Of a DNA stretch of 64,000 bases, positions 53,234 through 62,055 are shown one piece after another. This DNA is from Bradyrhizobium sp. MOS002 (GTDB lineage: Bacteria; Pseudomonadota; Alphaproteobacteria; Rhizobiales; Xanthobacteraceae): positions 186,001 through 250,000 of the forward strand of contig NZ_PYFX01000003.1 in the NCBI RefSeq assembly GCF_003020115.1, written 5' to 3'. The position numbers and the translations under genes are program-made. A model generated the notes under the pieces. That model was not told the DNA's origin and made no database searches. It saw only the letters and a list, made by a program, of their open reading frames with translations. Positions within the stretch are counted from its first letter, which is position 1; every line of letters begins with the position of its first letter.

Positions 53234-55363
53234 TCAGAGCAGCCCTGCCCCACGCGCCCACTTGTACTTGGCGCCCAGGACCTCGACCGGCAGCTCGGTC
53301 GAATAGGCATATGCCGGAATGCCGTTCTGGTAGAGATATTCGGCGGCCTCCTCGACCTCGACGTCGCCGGCGAGCGAGGCGACGATCGGCTTCACGAAGC
53401 CCTTGGCCTCCATCTCCTTCTTCACCTCGACCATGTTGCGGGCGAACACCATCGGCGGCGTGACGATGGTGTGCCAGTAGCCGAGGATCAGCGAATGGAT
53501 GCGCTCGTCGGTCAGGCCGAGCTTCACCGTGTTGACATAGGTGATCGGCGGCTCGCCACCGGTGATGTCCACGGGATTTCCGGCCGCGCCAAACGGCGGG
53601 ATGAACTTGCGGAAGGCCGCATCCAGATCCGCCGGCATCGCCATCAGCGACAGGCCGTTGTCGACGCAGGAGTCCGACAGCAGCACGCCCGAGCCGCCTG
53701 CACCCGTGATGATCAGCACGTTCTCACCTTTCGGCGTCGGCAGCACCGGCACGCCCCGCGCGAACTCGAGCAGCTGTCGCAGCGACCGCGCCCGGATCAC
53801 GCCGGACTGCGCCAGGACGTCTTCGTAGATCTTGTCGTTGCCGGCGAGCGCGCCGGTGTGCGACGAGGCCGCCTTCGCACCGGCCGAGGTGCGGCCGGCC
53901 TTGAGCACGATGACCGGCTTTTTCTTGGAGACGCGCTTTGCCGCTTCCGCAAAGGCGCGGCCGTCCTTGAGGTCTTCGCAGTGCTGCGCGATCAGGTTCG
54001 TGTTCGGATCCTGCTCGAAGAAAGCAAGCAGATCGTCCTCGTCGATGTCGGACTTGTTGCCGAGGCCCACGATCGCCGACACGCCCATCTTGGCCGAACG
54101 GGAGAAGCCGATGATGGCCATGCCGATGCCGCCCGACTGCGAGGACAGCGCCGCGTGGCCCTTGACGTCATAGGCGGTGCAGAAGGTCGCGCAGAGATTG
54201 GCAGGCGTATAGTAGAAGCCGTAGATGTTCGGCCCCATCAGGCGGATGTCGTATTTCTTGCCGATTTCGACGATCTCGGCCTGGAGCTCCGGCGCGCCGG
54301 CTTCCGCGAAGCCGGACGGAATCAGGACCGCGCCGGGAATTTTCTTCTCGCCGCACTCGATGAGCGCCCCGGCCACGAACTTCGCGGGAATTGCGAACAC
54401 CGCGGTGTCGATTACGCCGGGCACGTCCTTGACGCTCTTATAGGCCTTGTAGCCGAGGATCTCGGCGGCCTTTGGATGAATCGGGTAGATGTCGCCCTTG
54501 TAACCGCCGTTGATGAGGTTCTTCATCACGGAATTGCCGATCTTGCCGTCTTCGGCCGAAGCGCCGACCACGGCAACCGCCTTCGGCTGCATGATGCGGC
54601 TCATGGCCGCGACGATCTCTTCGGTCGGGCGCGGCTTCGGCTTGGGCACGTAAGCGAAGTCGACGACGATGCGGACGTCGGCCGCGATCGCGTCCTTGGC
54701 CGTGGCGAACACCGGGTTGAGATCGAGCTCGACGATCTCGGGGAAATCGGTGACGAGCTGCGAGACCTTGACGATGACATCGGCGAGCGCCGTCCGGTTC
54801 ACCGGCTCGCCGCCACGAACGCCCTTCAAAATCTCATGCGCCTGGATGCCGTCGAGCATCGACAGCGCGTCCTGCTTGGTCGCGGGCGCGAGGCGGAAGG
54901 TGATGTCCTTCAGGACTTCGACCAGCACGCCGCCGAGGCCGAAGGCAACCAGCTTGCCGAACGAGGCGTCGGTGATCGACCCGACGATCACTTCGGTGCC
55001 GCCGGCCAGCATCTGCTGCACCTGGACGCCCTCGATCTTGGCGTCGGACTTGTACTTCCTGGCATTGGAGAGAATCGTCTCGTAGGCCTTCTCGGCGTCT
55101 TCGGCCGTCTTGAGGCCGACGATGACACCGCCGGCTTCGGTCTTGTGGAGAATGTCCGGCGAGACGATCTTCATCACCACTGGGAAGCCCATCGAGGAGG
55201 CCATCTTGCCGGCCTCGCCGGCCGACTTCGCCACCCCCTCCTTCGGCACCGCAATGCCGTAGGCATCGCAGACCAGCTTGCCTTCCGGCGCGGTCAGGCT
55301 GGTGCGCTTGTCCGCCTTGACCTGGTCAAGCACCTTGCGGACGGCATCTTTGGAATTGGACAT
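53234..55363 (-). CDS. NDP-forming acyl-CoA synthetase (acetate-CoA ligase family) of the oxalate cluster
   Basis: This 709-residue fused ligase has the two halves in beta-alpha order. An N-terminal ATP-grasp domain has GFPVVMKIVSPDILHKTEAGG at about residues 58-78. A CoA-binding Rossmann domain (VAVVGASAEDGKIGNSVM) and a ligase domain with SSHTGALAG (phospho-relay His) follow. It makes acyl-CoA with ATP turned over to ADP. Divergent from a GntR regulator and close to oxc and frc, it may load CoA on oxalate or formate, which is inference. GGGAGA precedes the ATG. Confidence 0.87.
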   Translation of the reverse strand: MSNSKDAVRKVLDQVKADKRTSLTAPEGKLVCDAYGIAVPKEGVAKSAGEAGKMASSMGFPVVMKIVSPDILHKTEAGGVIVGLKTAEDAEKAYETILSNARKYKSDAKIEGVQVQQMLAGGTEVIVGSITDASFGKLVAFGLGGVLVEVLKDITFRLAPATKQDALSMLDGIQAHEILKGVRGGEPVNRTALADVIVKVSQLVTDFPEIVELDLNPVFATAKDAIAADVRIVVDFAYVPKPKPRPTEEIVAAMSRIMQPKAVAVVGASAEDGKIGNSVMKNLINGGYKGDIYPIHPKAAEILGYKAYKSVKDVPGVIDTAVFAIPAKFVAGALIECGEKKIPGAVLIPSGFAEAGAPELQAEIVEIGKKYDIRLMGPNIYGFYYTPANLCATFCTAYDVKGHAALSSQSGGIGMAIIGFSRSAKMGVSAIVGLGNKSDIDEDDLLAFFEQDPNTNLIAQHCEDLKDGRAFAEAAKRVSKKKPVIVLKAGRTSAGAKAASSHTGALAGNDKIYEDVLAQSGVIRARSLRQLLEFARGVPVLPTPKGENVLIITGAGGSGVLLSDSCVDNGLSLMAMPADLDAAFRKFIPPFGAAGNPVDITGGEPPITYVNTVKLGLTDERIHSLILGYWHTIVTPPMVFARNMVEVKKEMEAKGFVKPIVASLAGDVEVEEAAEYLYQNGIPAYAYSTELPVEVLGAKYKWARGAGLL

Positions 55364-55527
55364 GTGGCTTCTCCCTTGACCTTGGTTCTTGCGTTCTCAA
55401 AGCGCGCGCGTGTTGCGGCTGCCCGTGATGCTTTCCATTCGCCGCGCTCTGTTCCATGTCGCGGAACGGAGTGGCATAAAGCCGAGGTTACTCCGCCGGC
55501 TTGGATCACAAATGGCTGGCGATGGCA

Positions 55528-55539
55528 TTTGGTATGCCA
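55528..55539. promoter_or_regulatory. Candidate GntR operator, direct-repeat copy 1
   Basis: TTTGGTATGCCA is repeated exactly at 55609-55620, 81 bp away. Its core TTGG-N4-CCA resembles a GntR-family half-palindrome. It lies on the CoA-ligase side of the divergent region. The 313 bases between 55364 and 55676 hold no gene that I can support. Confidence 0.5.
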
Positions 55540-55549
55540 GAAGCCAACT

Positions 55550-55600
55550 TGTCAAGCTGCAGCGCACCTTAGAATGCTGCAAAAAATAGGCAGCTTGACA
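55550..55600. promoter_or_regulatory. 11-bp inverted repeat within the divergent oxalate promoter region
   Basis: TGTCAAGCTGC (55550-55560) mirrors GCAGCTTGACA (55590-55600), centred at 55575, between the two TTTGGTATGCCA copies. Each arm contains a TTGACA sequence pointing outward. Convincing -10 elements at normal spacing were not found, so the promoter role is uncertain. Confidence 0.45.
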
Positions 55601-55608
55601 TTCTGGTA

Positions 55609-55620
55609 TTTGGTATGCCA
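55609..55620. promoter_or_regulatory. Candidate GntR operator, direct-repeat copy 2
   Basis: Exact second copy of TTTGGTATGCCA, followed by AAAAC, 57 bp before the regulator start. A TAATAT at 55634-55639 could be the -10 of the regulator promoter, which would place this repeat over its -35 region. Confidence 0.5.
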
Positions 55621-55676
55621 AAAACTTTCTCGTTAATATTCCTGTAAAAGACGACTCCCACTGGAGGAGATTCGTC

Positions 55677-56405
55677 GTGTCACTGCGGAAACCAACCAAG
55701 GCGTTGCCGAACATGGCCGAGGCAGATATCGCAATCGTTCGTATTGCCCCGGAGTCGAGCTTCAAGAACAAGGCGTATGACGCCTTGAAGGAAGCCATCC
55801 TCAAGATGGACATCTACTCGACGCCCGAGCCGGTCATGCTCGACGAGCGCGCGTTGTCCGAGCGCCTGGGCGTGAGCCGCACGCCGATCCGCGAAGCCAT
55901 CGCGATGCTCGAGCAGGACGGCTTCGTGAAGACGGTCCCGCGTCGCGGCATCATGGTGGTGCGAAGGACCAAGAGCGAGATCGTCGACATGATCCGCGCC
56001 TGGGCGGCGCTGGAGAGCATGGCCGCCCGCCTCATCACGGCCACGGCCCGCAAGAAAGACATCACGGCGTTGCGCGACTACTTCAAGGATTTTGGCAAGG
56101 ATCGCCTGCCCGAGGATCACGTCGAGGAATATTCGCGCGCCAACATCGCCTTCCACCAGGCGCTGATCTCGCTGTCGGAATCGCCGGTGCTGGTCGATCT
56201 CACCAACGACCTGCTGCTGCACGTGCGCGGCTATCGGCAATTGACCATCGGACGCAAGGACCGCACCGCGACTTCGCTTCCCGAGCATCTCGGCATGATC
56301 GAAGCCCTGGAGGCGCGCGACACCGAGCTCGCCGAGAAGCGCGCCCGCGATCACACCCTTGGCCTTGCAGCTTACGTCGAAGCGCATGGTCAGGAACTCT
56401 TCTAG
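55677..56405 (+). CDS. GntR-family (FCD) regulator of the oxalate genes
   Basis: This 242-residue regulator has a winged helix ([31 protein letters not shown], about residues 53-83) and an FCD helical domain for the effector. It begins with GTG, with GGAGGAG 8 bases upstream. It diverges from the CoA ligase and precedes oxc and frc on the same strand, so it is well placed to control both. Oxalate or a derived CoA ester is a reasonable effector; not shown. Confidence 0.88.
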   Translation: MSLRKPTKALPNMAEADIAIVRIAPESSFKNKAYDALKEAILKMDIYSTPEPVMLDERALSERLGVSRTPIREAIAMLEQDGFVKTVPRRGIMVVRRTKSEIVDMIRAWAALESMAARLITATARKKDITALRDYFKDFGKDRLPEDHVEEYSRANIAFHQALISLSESPVLVDLTNDLLLHVRGYRQLTIGRKDRTATSLPEHLGMIEALEARDTELAEKRARDHTLGLAAYVEAHGQELF

Positions 56406-56484
56406 CCAGCAACGTTCACCAGAAGGGCGAGGCATCGCCCCCAAAAGCCCGAAACGGCATCTTGAGACCAGGGAGACAAGGCCC

Positions 56485-58218
56485 ATGCTGAATACCGCGA
56501 CCAAGTCCGAAGCACCGGGCACCGAGCAGGAATTGACGGATGGTTTTCATCTCGTCATCGACGCGCTCAAGCTGAACGGCATCAACACCGTCTATAATGT
56601 GCCGGGCATCCCGATCACGGATTTGGGCCGCATGGCGCAGGCGGCCGGTATTCGCATGATTTCGTTCCGCCACGAGCAGAACGCCGGCTATGCGGCGGGC
56701 ATCGCCGGCTACCTCACCAAGAAGCCCGGCATCTGCCTCACCGTCTCCGCGCCCGGCTTCCTCAACGGTCTCACCGCCCTCGCGCACGCCACCACCAACT
56801 GCTACCCGATGATCCTGATCTCGGGCTCCTCCGAGCGCGAGATCGTCGACCTCCAGCAGGGCGACTACGAAGAGATGGACCAGCTCGCGATCGCCAAGCC
56901 GCTGTGCAAGGCGGCCTATCGCGTGCTGCACGCCCAGGACATCGGCATCGGTCTGGCCCGCGCCATCCGTGCCGCCGTCTCCGGCCGTCCGGGCGGCGTC
57001 TATCTCGACCTGCCGGCAAAACTGTTCGGCCAGGTGATGAACGCCGATGCAGGCCAGAAGTCGCTGGTCAAGGTGATCGACGCGGCTCCCGCGCAGATCC
57101 CCTCGCCCGCTTCGATCAAGCGCGCGCTTGATGTTTTGAAGAGCGCAAAACGTCCGCTCATCATCCTCGGCAAGGGCGCGGCCTACGCGCAGGCCGACGA
57201 GGAGATCAAAACCTTCGTCGAGAAGAGCGGCATCCCCTTCCTGCCGATGAGCATGGCCAAGGGCCTCCTCTCCGACACGCATCCGCAGTGCGCAGGCGCC
57301 GCCCGCTCAACGGTGCTGAAGGAATCCGACGTCGTGCTGCTAATCGGCGCCCGGCTGAACTGGCTGCTCTCGCACGGCAAGGGCAAGAACTGGGGCGAAG
57401 CGCCCAAGAAGTTCATCCAGGTCGACATCGAGCCCAGGGAAATGGACTCCAACGTCGAGATCGTCGCACCCGTCGTCGGCGACATCGGCTCGGTCGTCTC
57501 CGCCTTCAATCAGGCGATGGCGTCGGGCTGGACCGCTCCGCCGACCGAATGGACCAAGGCGATTTCGACCAAGCGCGAAGAGAACGTCGCCAAGATGGCG
57601 CCGAAGCTCATGAACAACAAATCGCCGATGGACTATCACGGCGCGCTCGGCGTGCTGAAGAACGTCATCAAGGATCATCCCGAGGCCATCCTCGTCAACG
57701 AGGGCGCCAACACGCTCGACCTCGCCCGCGGCGTCATCGACATGTACAAGCCCCGCAAGCGTCTCGACGTCGGCACCTGGGGCGTGATGGGCATCGGCAT
57801 GGGCCAGGCCATCGCGGCGGCTCTCGAGACCGGCCATCCCGTGCTCGCGGTGGAAGGCGACTCGGCCTTCGGCTTCTCCGGCATGGAGGTCGAAACCATC
57901 TGCCGCTACAATTTGCCGATCTGCGTCGTCATCTTCAACAATGACGGCATCTATCGCGGCACCGACGTCAACGGCGCCAACGCCGATCCGGCAACGACCG
58001 TGTTCGTCAAGGGCGCGCGCTACGACAAGATGATGGAAGCCTTCGGCGGCGTCGGCGTGAACGCCACCTCTCCCGACGAGCTCAAACGCGCCGTCAACGA
58101 AGCCATGGCCTCGGGCAAGCCGACGCTCATCAACGCCGTGATCGATCCGGCCGCCGGTTCCGAGAGCGGCCGCATCGGCAACCTCAATCCGCAGAGCGTT
58201 CTGCAGAAGAAGAAGTAA
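56485..58218 (+). CDS. oxc: Oxalyl-CoA decarboxylase
   Basis: This 577-residue TPP enzyme converts oxalyl-CoA to formyl-CoA and CO2. The activating Glu is E64 in [12 protein letters not shown]. The cofactor motif is [16 protein letters not shown] with the following [12 protein letters not shown]. The C-terminal [11 protein letters not shown] segment that closes over CoA is present. The ATG at 56485 has GGGAGA and AAGG upstream; a longer start would overlap the regulator gene. With frc it forms the standard oxalate degradation cycle. Confidence 0.95.
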   Translation: MLNTATKSEAPGTEQELTDGFHLVIDALKLNGINTVYNVPGIPITDLGRMAQAAGIRMISFRHEQNAGYAAGIAGYLTKKPGICLTVSAPGFLNGLTALAHATTNCYPMILISGSSEREIVDLQQGDYEEMDQLAIAKPLCKAAYRVLHAQDIGIGLARAIRAAVSGRPGGVYLDLPAKLFGQVMNADAGQKSLVKVIDAAPAQIPSPASIKRALDVLKSAKRPLIILGKGAAYAQADEEIKTFVEKSGIPFLPMSMAKGLLSDTHPQCAGAARSTVLKESDVVLLIGARLNWLLSHGKGKNWGEAPKKFIQVDIEPREMDSNVEIVAPVVGDIGSVVSAFNQAMASGWTAPPTEWTKAISTKREENVAKMAPKLMNNKSPMDYHGALGVLKNVIKDHPEAILVNEGANTLDLARGVIDMYKPRKRLDVGTWGVMGIGMGQAIAAALETGHPVLAVEGDSAFGFSGMEVETICRYNLPICVVIFNNDGIYRGTDVNGANADPATTVFVKGARYDKMMEAFGGVGVNATSPDELKRAVNEAMASGKPTLINAVIDPAAGSESGRIGNLNPQSVLQKKK

Positions 58219-58283
58219 GCACTCCCCTTCAACCCATAAGGTCCCTGCGGGTGCAGGGGTAGATCAGAGTACGGAGCAACACG

Positions 58284-59561
58284 ATGACAAAAGCGCTCGA
58301 GGGCGTTCGCATTCTCGACTTCACCCACGTCCAGTCCGGGCCGACCTGCACGCAGTTGCTCGCATGGTTCGGCGCGGACGTGATCAAGGTGGAACGTCCG
58401 GGTGTGGGCGACATCACCCGCGGCCAGCTGCAGGACATCCCGAACGTGGACAGCCTGTATTTCACCATGCTCAACCACAACAAGCGCTCGATCACGCTCG
58501 ACACCAAGAACCCCAAGGGCAAGGAAGTCCTCACCGAGTTGATCAAGAAGTGCGACGTGCTGGTCGAGAACTTCGGCCCCGGCGTGCTCGACCGCATGGG
58601 CTTCCCCTGGGAGAAGATCCAGGCGATCAACCCGAAGATGATCGTCGCCTCGATCAAGGGCTTTGGTCCCGGACCGTACGAAGACTGCAAGGTCTATGAG
58701 AACGTCGCGCAGTGCACCGGCGGCGCCGCCTCCACGACCGGCTTCCGCGACGGCCTGCCGCTGGTCACCGGCGCGCAGATCGGCGATAGCGGCACCGGTC
58801 TGCATCTGGCGCTCGGCATCGTCACCGCACTCTATCAGCGCACCCATTCCGGCAAGGGCCAGAAGGTGACGGCAGCGATGCAGGACGGCGTGCTCAATCT
58901 CGCGCGCGTCAAGCTGCGCGACCAGCAGCGCCTCGCCCATGGTCCGCTCAAGGAATACAGCCAGTTCGGCGAAGGCATTCCGTTCGGCGATGCCGTGCCG
59001 CGTGCCGGCAACGATTCCGGCGGCGGCCAGCCCGGCCGCATCCTGAAGTGCAAGGGCTGGGAGACCGATCCCAACGCCTACATCTACTTCATCACCCAAG
59101 CCCCGGTTTGGGAGAAGATCTGCGACGTAATCGGCGAGCCGACCTGGAAGACCGACCCGAACTACGCCAAGCCGACCGTCCGCCTGCCGCGCCTCAACGA
59201 GATCTTCGGCCGCATCGAACAGTGGACGATGACGAAGACGAAGTTCGAGGCGATGGAAATCCTCAACAAGGACGACATCCCCTGCGGCCCGATCCTGTCG
59301 ATGAAGGAGATCGCCGAGGACCAGTCGCTGCGCGCGACCGGCACCGTGGTCGAGGTCGACCACCCCACCCGCGGCAAGTACATCTCGGTCGGCAACCCGA
59401 TCAAGCTGTCGGACTCCCCGAGCGAGGTGGAGCGCTCCCCGCTGCTCGGAGAGCACACCGACGAGATCCTGCGCTCGGTGCTCGGCTTCAGCGACCACCA
59501 GGTCGCCGATATCCACAAGTCCGGCGCGCTCGACCCGCCGCAGAAGCAGGCCGCGGAGTAA
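58284..59561 (+). CDS. frc: Formyl-CoA:oxalate CoA-transferase
   Basis: This 425-residue class III CoA-transferase moves CoA from formyl-CoA to oxalate, regenerating oxalyl-CoA for Oxc. Gln17 ([10 protein letters not shown]) and the catalytic Asp (D168 in [11 protein letters not shown]) match the known active site. [13 protein letters not shown] is the family loop. It follows oxc by 65 bases and is closed by a strong terminator. Confidence 0.95.
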   Translation: MTKALEGVRILDFTHVQSGPTCTQLLAWFGADVIKVERPGVGDITRGQLQDIPNVDSLYFTMLNHNKRSITLDTKNPKGKEVLTELIKKCDVLVENFGPGVLDRMGFPWEKIQAINPKMIVASIKGFGPGPYEDCKVYENVAQCTGGAASTTGFRDGLPLVTGAQIGDSGTGLHLALGIVTALYQRTHSGKGQKVTAAMQDGVLNLARVKLRDQQRLAHGPLKEYSQFGEGIPFGDAVPRAGNDSGGGQPGRILKCKGWETDPNAYIYFITQAPVWEKICDVIGEPTWKTDPNYAKPTVRLPRLNEIFGRIEQWTMTKTKFEAMEILNKDDIPCGPILSMKEIAEDQSLRATGTVVEVDHPTRGKYISVGNPIKLSDSPSEVERSPLLGEHTDEILRSVLGFSDHQVADIHKSGALDPPQKQAAE

Positions 59562-59583
59562 GCGGGCTTATCTCACGACGCGA

Positions 59584-59612
59584 AAGGCCGCCGACTTCGG
59601 CGGCCTTTTTGT
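59584..59612 (+). terminator. Rho-independent terminator after frc
   Basis: GGCCGCCGA and TCGGCGGCC form a perfect 9-bp stem with a short loop, followed by TTTTT (59606-59610). It lies 22 bases after the frc stop. Confidence 0.85.
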
Positions 59613-59937
59613 TGGCGCGCAAAGGGGGCGCATCGCACGATCGGCACGCTTGCCGCGCCGCCAAGGCTGGATTAAAGATTGGTTCGCGAGGAACAGACGC
59701 GGTGGCCGGCCGTTACTCCCTCGACCGGCGTGCTCCCGGAAATGCGAGCATGCCCGGAAATACCAGCATGCCATCTCCACAGCGAGTGCAGTACGCCTCG
59801 CAAAGAACCTGCCCCACGCTGAAGAACTGGTCGCCTTCGCTTCCGAGGATGGCAAGCCGGCCTTTCAGTTCAGGCACGGGTGGCGTCGCGTCCGGCACTC
59901 GCCAGGACCACGCTCGTTGATCAAATTGAGGGCTCAA
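59613..59937. other. Gene-free stretch between frc terminator and a small gene
   Basis: About 325 bases with open frames on both strands but no recognisable domain, ribosome site or family resemblance. I see no gene, repeat or RNA here. A short TTGAG-GG-CTCAA palindrome lies just before the next ATG. Confidence 0.4.
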
Positions 59938-60120
59938 ATGTCGAAAGATCAATCCTCTGATCGCGCCAAGCGTGAAGCCAACAAGGCGTTCAAGCCTGCG
60001 ACAACGCAGAAGCCGATCAACGACTATGCGAAGGACCAGAACTCCTTCAACGAGAATCGCGAGCGGCTGAAAGCGGAGCGATTGGCTCGGGAGGCCAAGC
60101 CGGGAAGCCGTTCCGAATAA
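59938..60120 (+). CDS. Small hydrophilic protein of unknown function
   Basis: This 60-residue, Lys/Arg/Asn-rich, soluble protein (opening MSKDQSSDRAKREANKAFKP, with NENRERLKAERLAREAK) is probably helical. Composition suggests a small nucleic-acid or stress-related protein, but I recognise no family. The upstream in-frame extension lacks a ribosome site and coding character. Confidence 0.5.
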   Translation: MSKDQSSDRAKREANKAFKPATTQKPINDYAKDQNSFNENRERLKAERLAREAKPGSRSE

Positions 60121-60173
60121 GCGCGGACGGGGCTCGAATTCCGCTGAAGGCGGGGCGCCGAAATCCGCCTGAT

Positions 60174-60398
60174 CTACAGCATCGAGAGCACGACGATTCC
60201 GTCTTCGACTGCACCAGAAGCGAGCTGCGCCCGCGCCATGCGCTCGAACTCGGTCCGGTTCTTGCGAAGATAACTGAAAGCCTGCTTCTGCGTCAGGAAC
60301 GTCGTCGCAAGGCGGCACATCTGTCGGCCCGCGCCAAGCGCGAGAAAGAAGGTGATGGTGCCACCGCCGTCCAACTTGATTCTAGGCACGACCCGCAC
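60174..60398 (-). CDS. Small protein of unknown function
   Basis: This protein of about 74 residues starts with GTG (or a GTG three codons later). It contains a Gly-rich hydrophobic stretch (GGGTITFFLALGAGRQM) and a charged helix (TQKQAFSYLRKNRTEFERMARAQL). Coding character is fair but no family is recognised. Confidence 0.45.
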   Translation of the reverse strand: MRVVPRIKLDGGGTITFFLALGAGRQMCRLATTFLTQKQAFSYLRKNRTEFERMARAQLASGAVEDGIVVLSML

Positions 60399-60452
60399 TC
60401 TTTGGCATGTGATCGGCCCTCTCCGAGGTGTCGTCGGCGCAATGTAAGGCAG

Positions 60453-60695
60453 CTACGGCGTCACCTTCTTCTTGCGCTTCGTCGGGGTGACCGGAGGCAG
60501 CGATGCCTGAAGGGCGGCGTCTGCCGCTTCCTTGGCTTCGCGCAGCTCTCGAAGCCGCGCCATGTTCTTGCGAACATCAACGGCTTGCTTTCCAACATCC
60601 ACCATCGCCCGAGCGCCTTCCTCGGCGGCCAAACGCTGACGGTTAGAACGCGCGATGCTTTCGGGTGACGGTTCGGCCGGTCTCTTGGCGCTCAT
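60453..60695 (-). CDS. Small basic helical protein of unknown function
   Basis: This 80-residue protein is Ala, Glu, Arg and Lys rich, with a likely coiled helix over residues 10-65 (RQRLAAEEGARAM and MARLRELREAKEAADAAL). It ends in a Lys-rich tail (TKRKKKVTP). No family recognised. It lies between another small gene and cspA. Confidence 0.55.
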   Translation of the reverse strand: MSAKRPAEPSPESIARSNRQRLAAEEGARAMVDVGKQAVDVRKNMARLRELREAKEAADAALQASLPPVTPTKRKKKVTP

Positions 60696-60717
60696 TATTC
60701 ACCCTGCTCTGCAACGG

Positions 60718-60750
60718 ACAAAACCCGCTCAATCCTGGGATCGAGCGGGT
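60718..60750 (-). terminator. Rho-independent terminator after cspA
   Basis: On the minus strand CCCGCTC and GAGCGGG pair as a 7-bp stem, followed by TTTTGT. A second hairpin (GCCGTTTCA at 60757-60765 with TGAAACGGC at 60775-60783) lies between it and the cspA stop. Confidence 0.75.
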
Positions 60751-60792
60751 GGCATTGCCGTTTCAGTACATCCGTGAAACGGCATCAAGGCT

Positions 60793-61002
60793 TTAGGCCA
60801 GCGAGAGATTCTCAGCGCTGACCTTGCCCCGCATCTTGTCGGTCTTGAGCTCGAAGTTGACCTTTTGGCCTTCAGCGAGACCTGCAAGACCAGCCCGCTC
60901 GACCGCGCTGATGTGAACGAACACATCGTTGCCGCCGTCGTTCGGCTGAATGAATCCAAAGCCCTTCTGGCCGTTAAACCACTTCACAGTACCTGTCGTC
61001 AT
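60793..61002 (-). CDS. cspA: Cold-shock protein
   Basis: This 69-residue CSD protein has both RNA-binding motifs: KGFGFIQ (RNP1) and DVFVHIS (RNP2). It opens [12 protein letters not shown]. It binds single-stranded nucleic acid and acts as an RNA chaperone. GAGAAG precedes the ATG at 61002. It is followed by two hairpins, the second with a T-run. Confidence 0.95.
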   Translation of the reverse strand: MTTGTVKWFNGQKGFGFIQPNDGGNDVFVHISAVERAGLAGLAEGQKVNFELKTDKMRGKVSAENLSLA

Positions 61003-61189
61003 TTTCTTCTCCAAAGCGCATACGCGCAGGTTCCGCGTGATCGTCACGCAGAACAAATTCTATTCGTCGATGTCTATGGAAAAGGAGCCCGCGGGCGCAT
61101 TCAACAAGGCACAGCGGCTGAACGAACAGCCTCAACGTATACCACATCCTCACTATTTGCAAGGCTTGGCATTTGGCCGATTCGACGCC

Positions 61190-61345
61190 TCAGGAGCTTG
61201 GCGGTAGGTACAGGACGCTTCCGTCGGAGAAGCTTGCGTTAGCGGCTTTGATCTTCTCGGCGACGATCTGCAACCCACACATGATCGCGCTTGGCCATAT
61301 CCGAATTCCAGCGCGCTCAACGGCGTTCTCCAATTCAGAACGCAT
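61190..61345 (-). CDS. Possible 51-residue protein
   Basis: This short frame opens MRSELENAVERAGIRIWPSA and ends DGSVLYLPPSS. Its composition is protein-like, with an amphipathic helix in the first half. A FixK-type box lies 46 bp upstream. No clear ribosome site is seen. The frame may be real or chance. Nothing else is seen between 61003 and 61189. Confidence 0.35.
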   Translation of the reverse strand: MRSELENAVERAGIRIWPSAIMCGLQIVAEKIKAANASFSDGSVLYLPPSS

Positions 61346-61390
61346 GTATCGCAATAATGCATTTTTACAAAACGAGGGGGTAACCTAGGC

Positions 61391-61404
61391 TTGATCGAAG
61401 TCAA
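61391..61404. promoter_or_regulatory. FNR/FixK-type box upstream of the GST-like gene
   Basis: TTGATCGAAGTCAA fits TTGA-N6-TCAA. It lies 52 bp before the GST-like start (61456, plus strand) and 46 bp after the possible small gene start (61345, minus strand), so it could serve either direction. Confidence 0.5.
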
Positions 61405-61455
61405 GCCGTACGGCCGCGCAATGAGGCGCGACGACGGAGGAATCGATACCGACCG

Positions 61456-62055
61456 ATGCGGCTATTCTTCAATCAGACGTCGCCATACGCCCGCAAGGTA
61501 CGGGTCTCCATTCACGAACTCGGGTTAAGCGAGGCGATTCAGTTTGTCGAAGTCGATCCCTGGCCCGAGCTGCATCATTTCACCGACATCACCCCGCTCT
61601 CCAAAGTGCCGGCACTCGTTCTCGCCAACGGCACCCTCGTGACCGAGAGCGACACGATCGGTCAGGCCCTGCACGGCCTGACCATCGGCTCGCAACTGAT
61701 CCCGAACGAAGAGCCTGCACGTCACCTCTGTCTTGGACGCGCCGCTCTGTATCAGGGCCTGATCGATGCAACCTTCATCTGCGCCATCGAAGGACGCAGG
61801 CCATCGGAGTTGCGCTGGGCGGATTGGGTTGCGCGTCAGGAGCGAGCGATTGCGCGGACGCTGTCGTCGATCGAAGCCCGATTCGACCTCGATGACCGGC
61901 GCTTCGACCTCGGCGACATCGGGCTCGCCTGTGCACTTGACTATATCGATTTTCGCGCGGGGCATCTGTCATGGCGTTCCGAGAGACCAAGGCTTGCCGG
62001 ATGGTTTGAACGCGCGCGCGTTCGTCCATCCATGATCGCGACACGGCCATGCTGA
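61456..62055 (+). CDS. Glutathione S-transferase-like protein
   Basis: This 199-residue cytosolic protein has an N-terminal thioredoxin-like GST domain (LFFNQTSPYARKVRVSIHEL, the Ser of SPYARK as likely catalytic residue; PLSKVPALVLANG with cis-Pro; TESDTIGQAL for glutathione). An alpha-helical C-terminal domain follows. It overlaps the next gene by 7 bases, so both are coupled. Its role may be in opening or isomerising an imported aromatic acid derivative, by context only. Confidence 0.88.
   Translation: MRLFFNQTSPYARKVRVSIHELGLSEAIQFVEVDPWPELHHFTDITPLSKVPALVLANGTLVTESDTIGQALHGLTIGSQLIPNEEPARHLCLGRAALYQGLIDATFICAIEGRRPSELRWADWVARQERAIARTLSSIEARFDLDDRRFDLGDIGLACALDYIDFRAGHLSWRSERPRLAGWFERARVRPSMIATRPC

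Noticed and set aside
55590..55623. TTGACA arms of the 11-bp inverted repeat as -35 elements of symmetric promoters
   Set aside because: No -10-like hexamer at 16-18 bases from either arm, so I report only the repeat.
53471..55636. Plus-strand frame of over 700 codons opposite the CoA ligase
   Set aside because: Composition is typical of an antisense shadow and the ligase on the minus strand is complete with all motifs.
59650..59937. Upstream extension of the 60-residue protein gene
   Set aside because: In-frame but without ribosome site or protein-like composition; the ATG at 59938 is sufficient.
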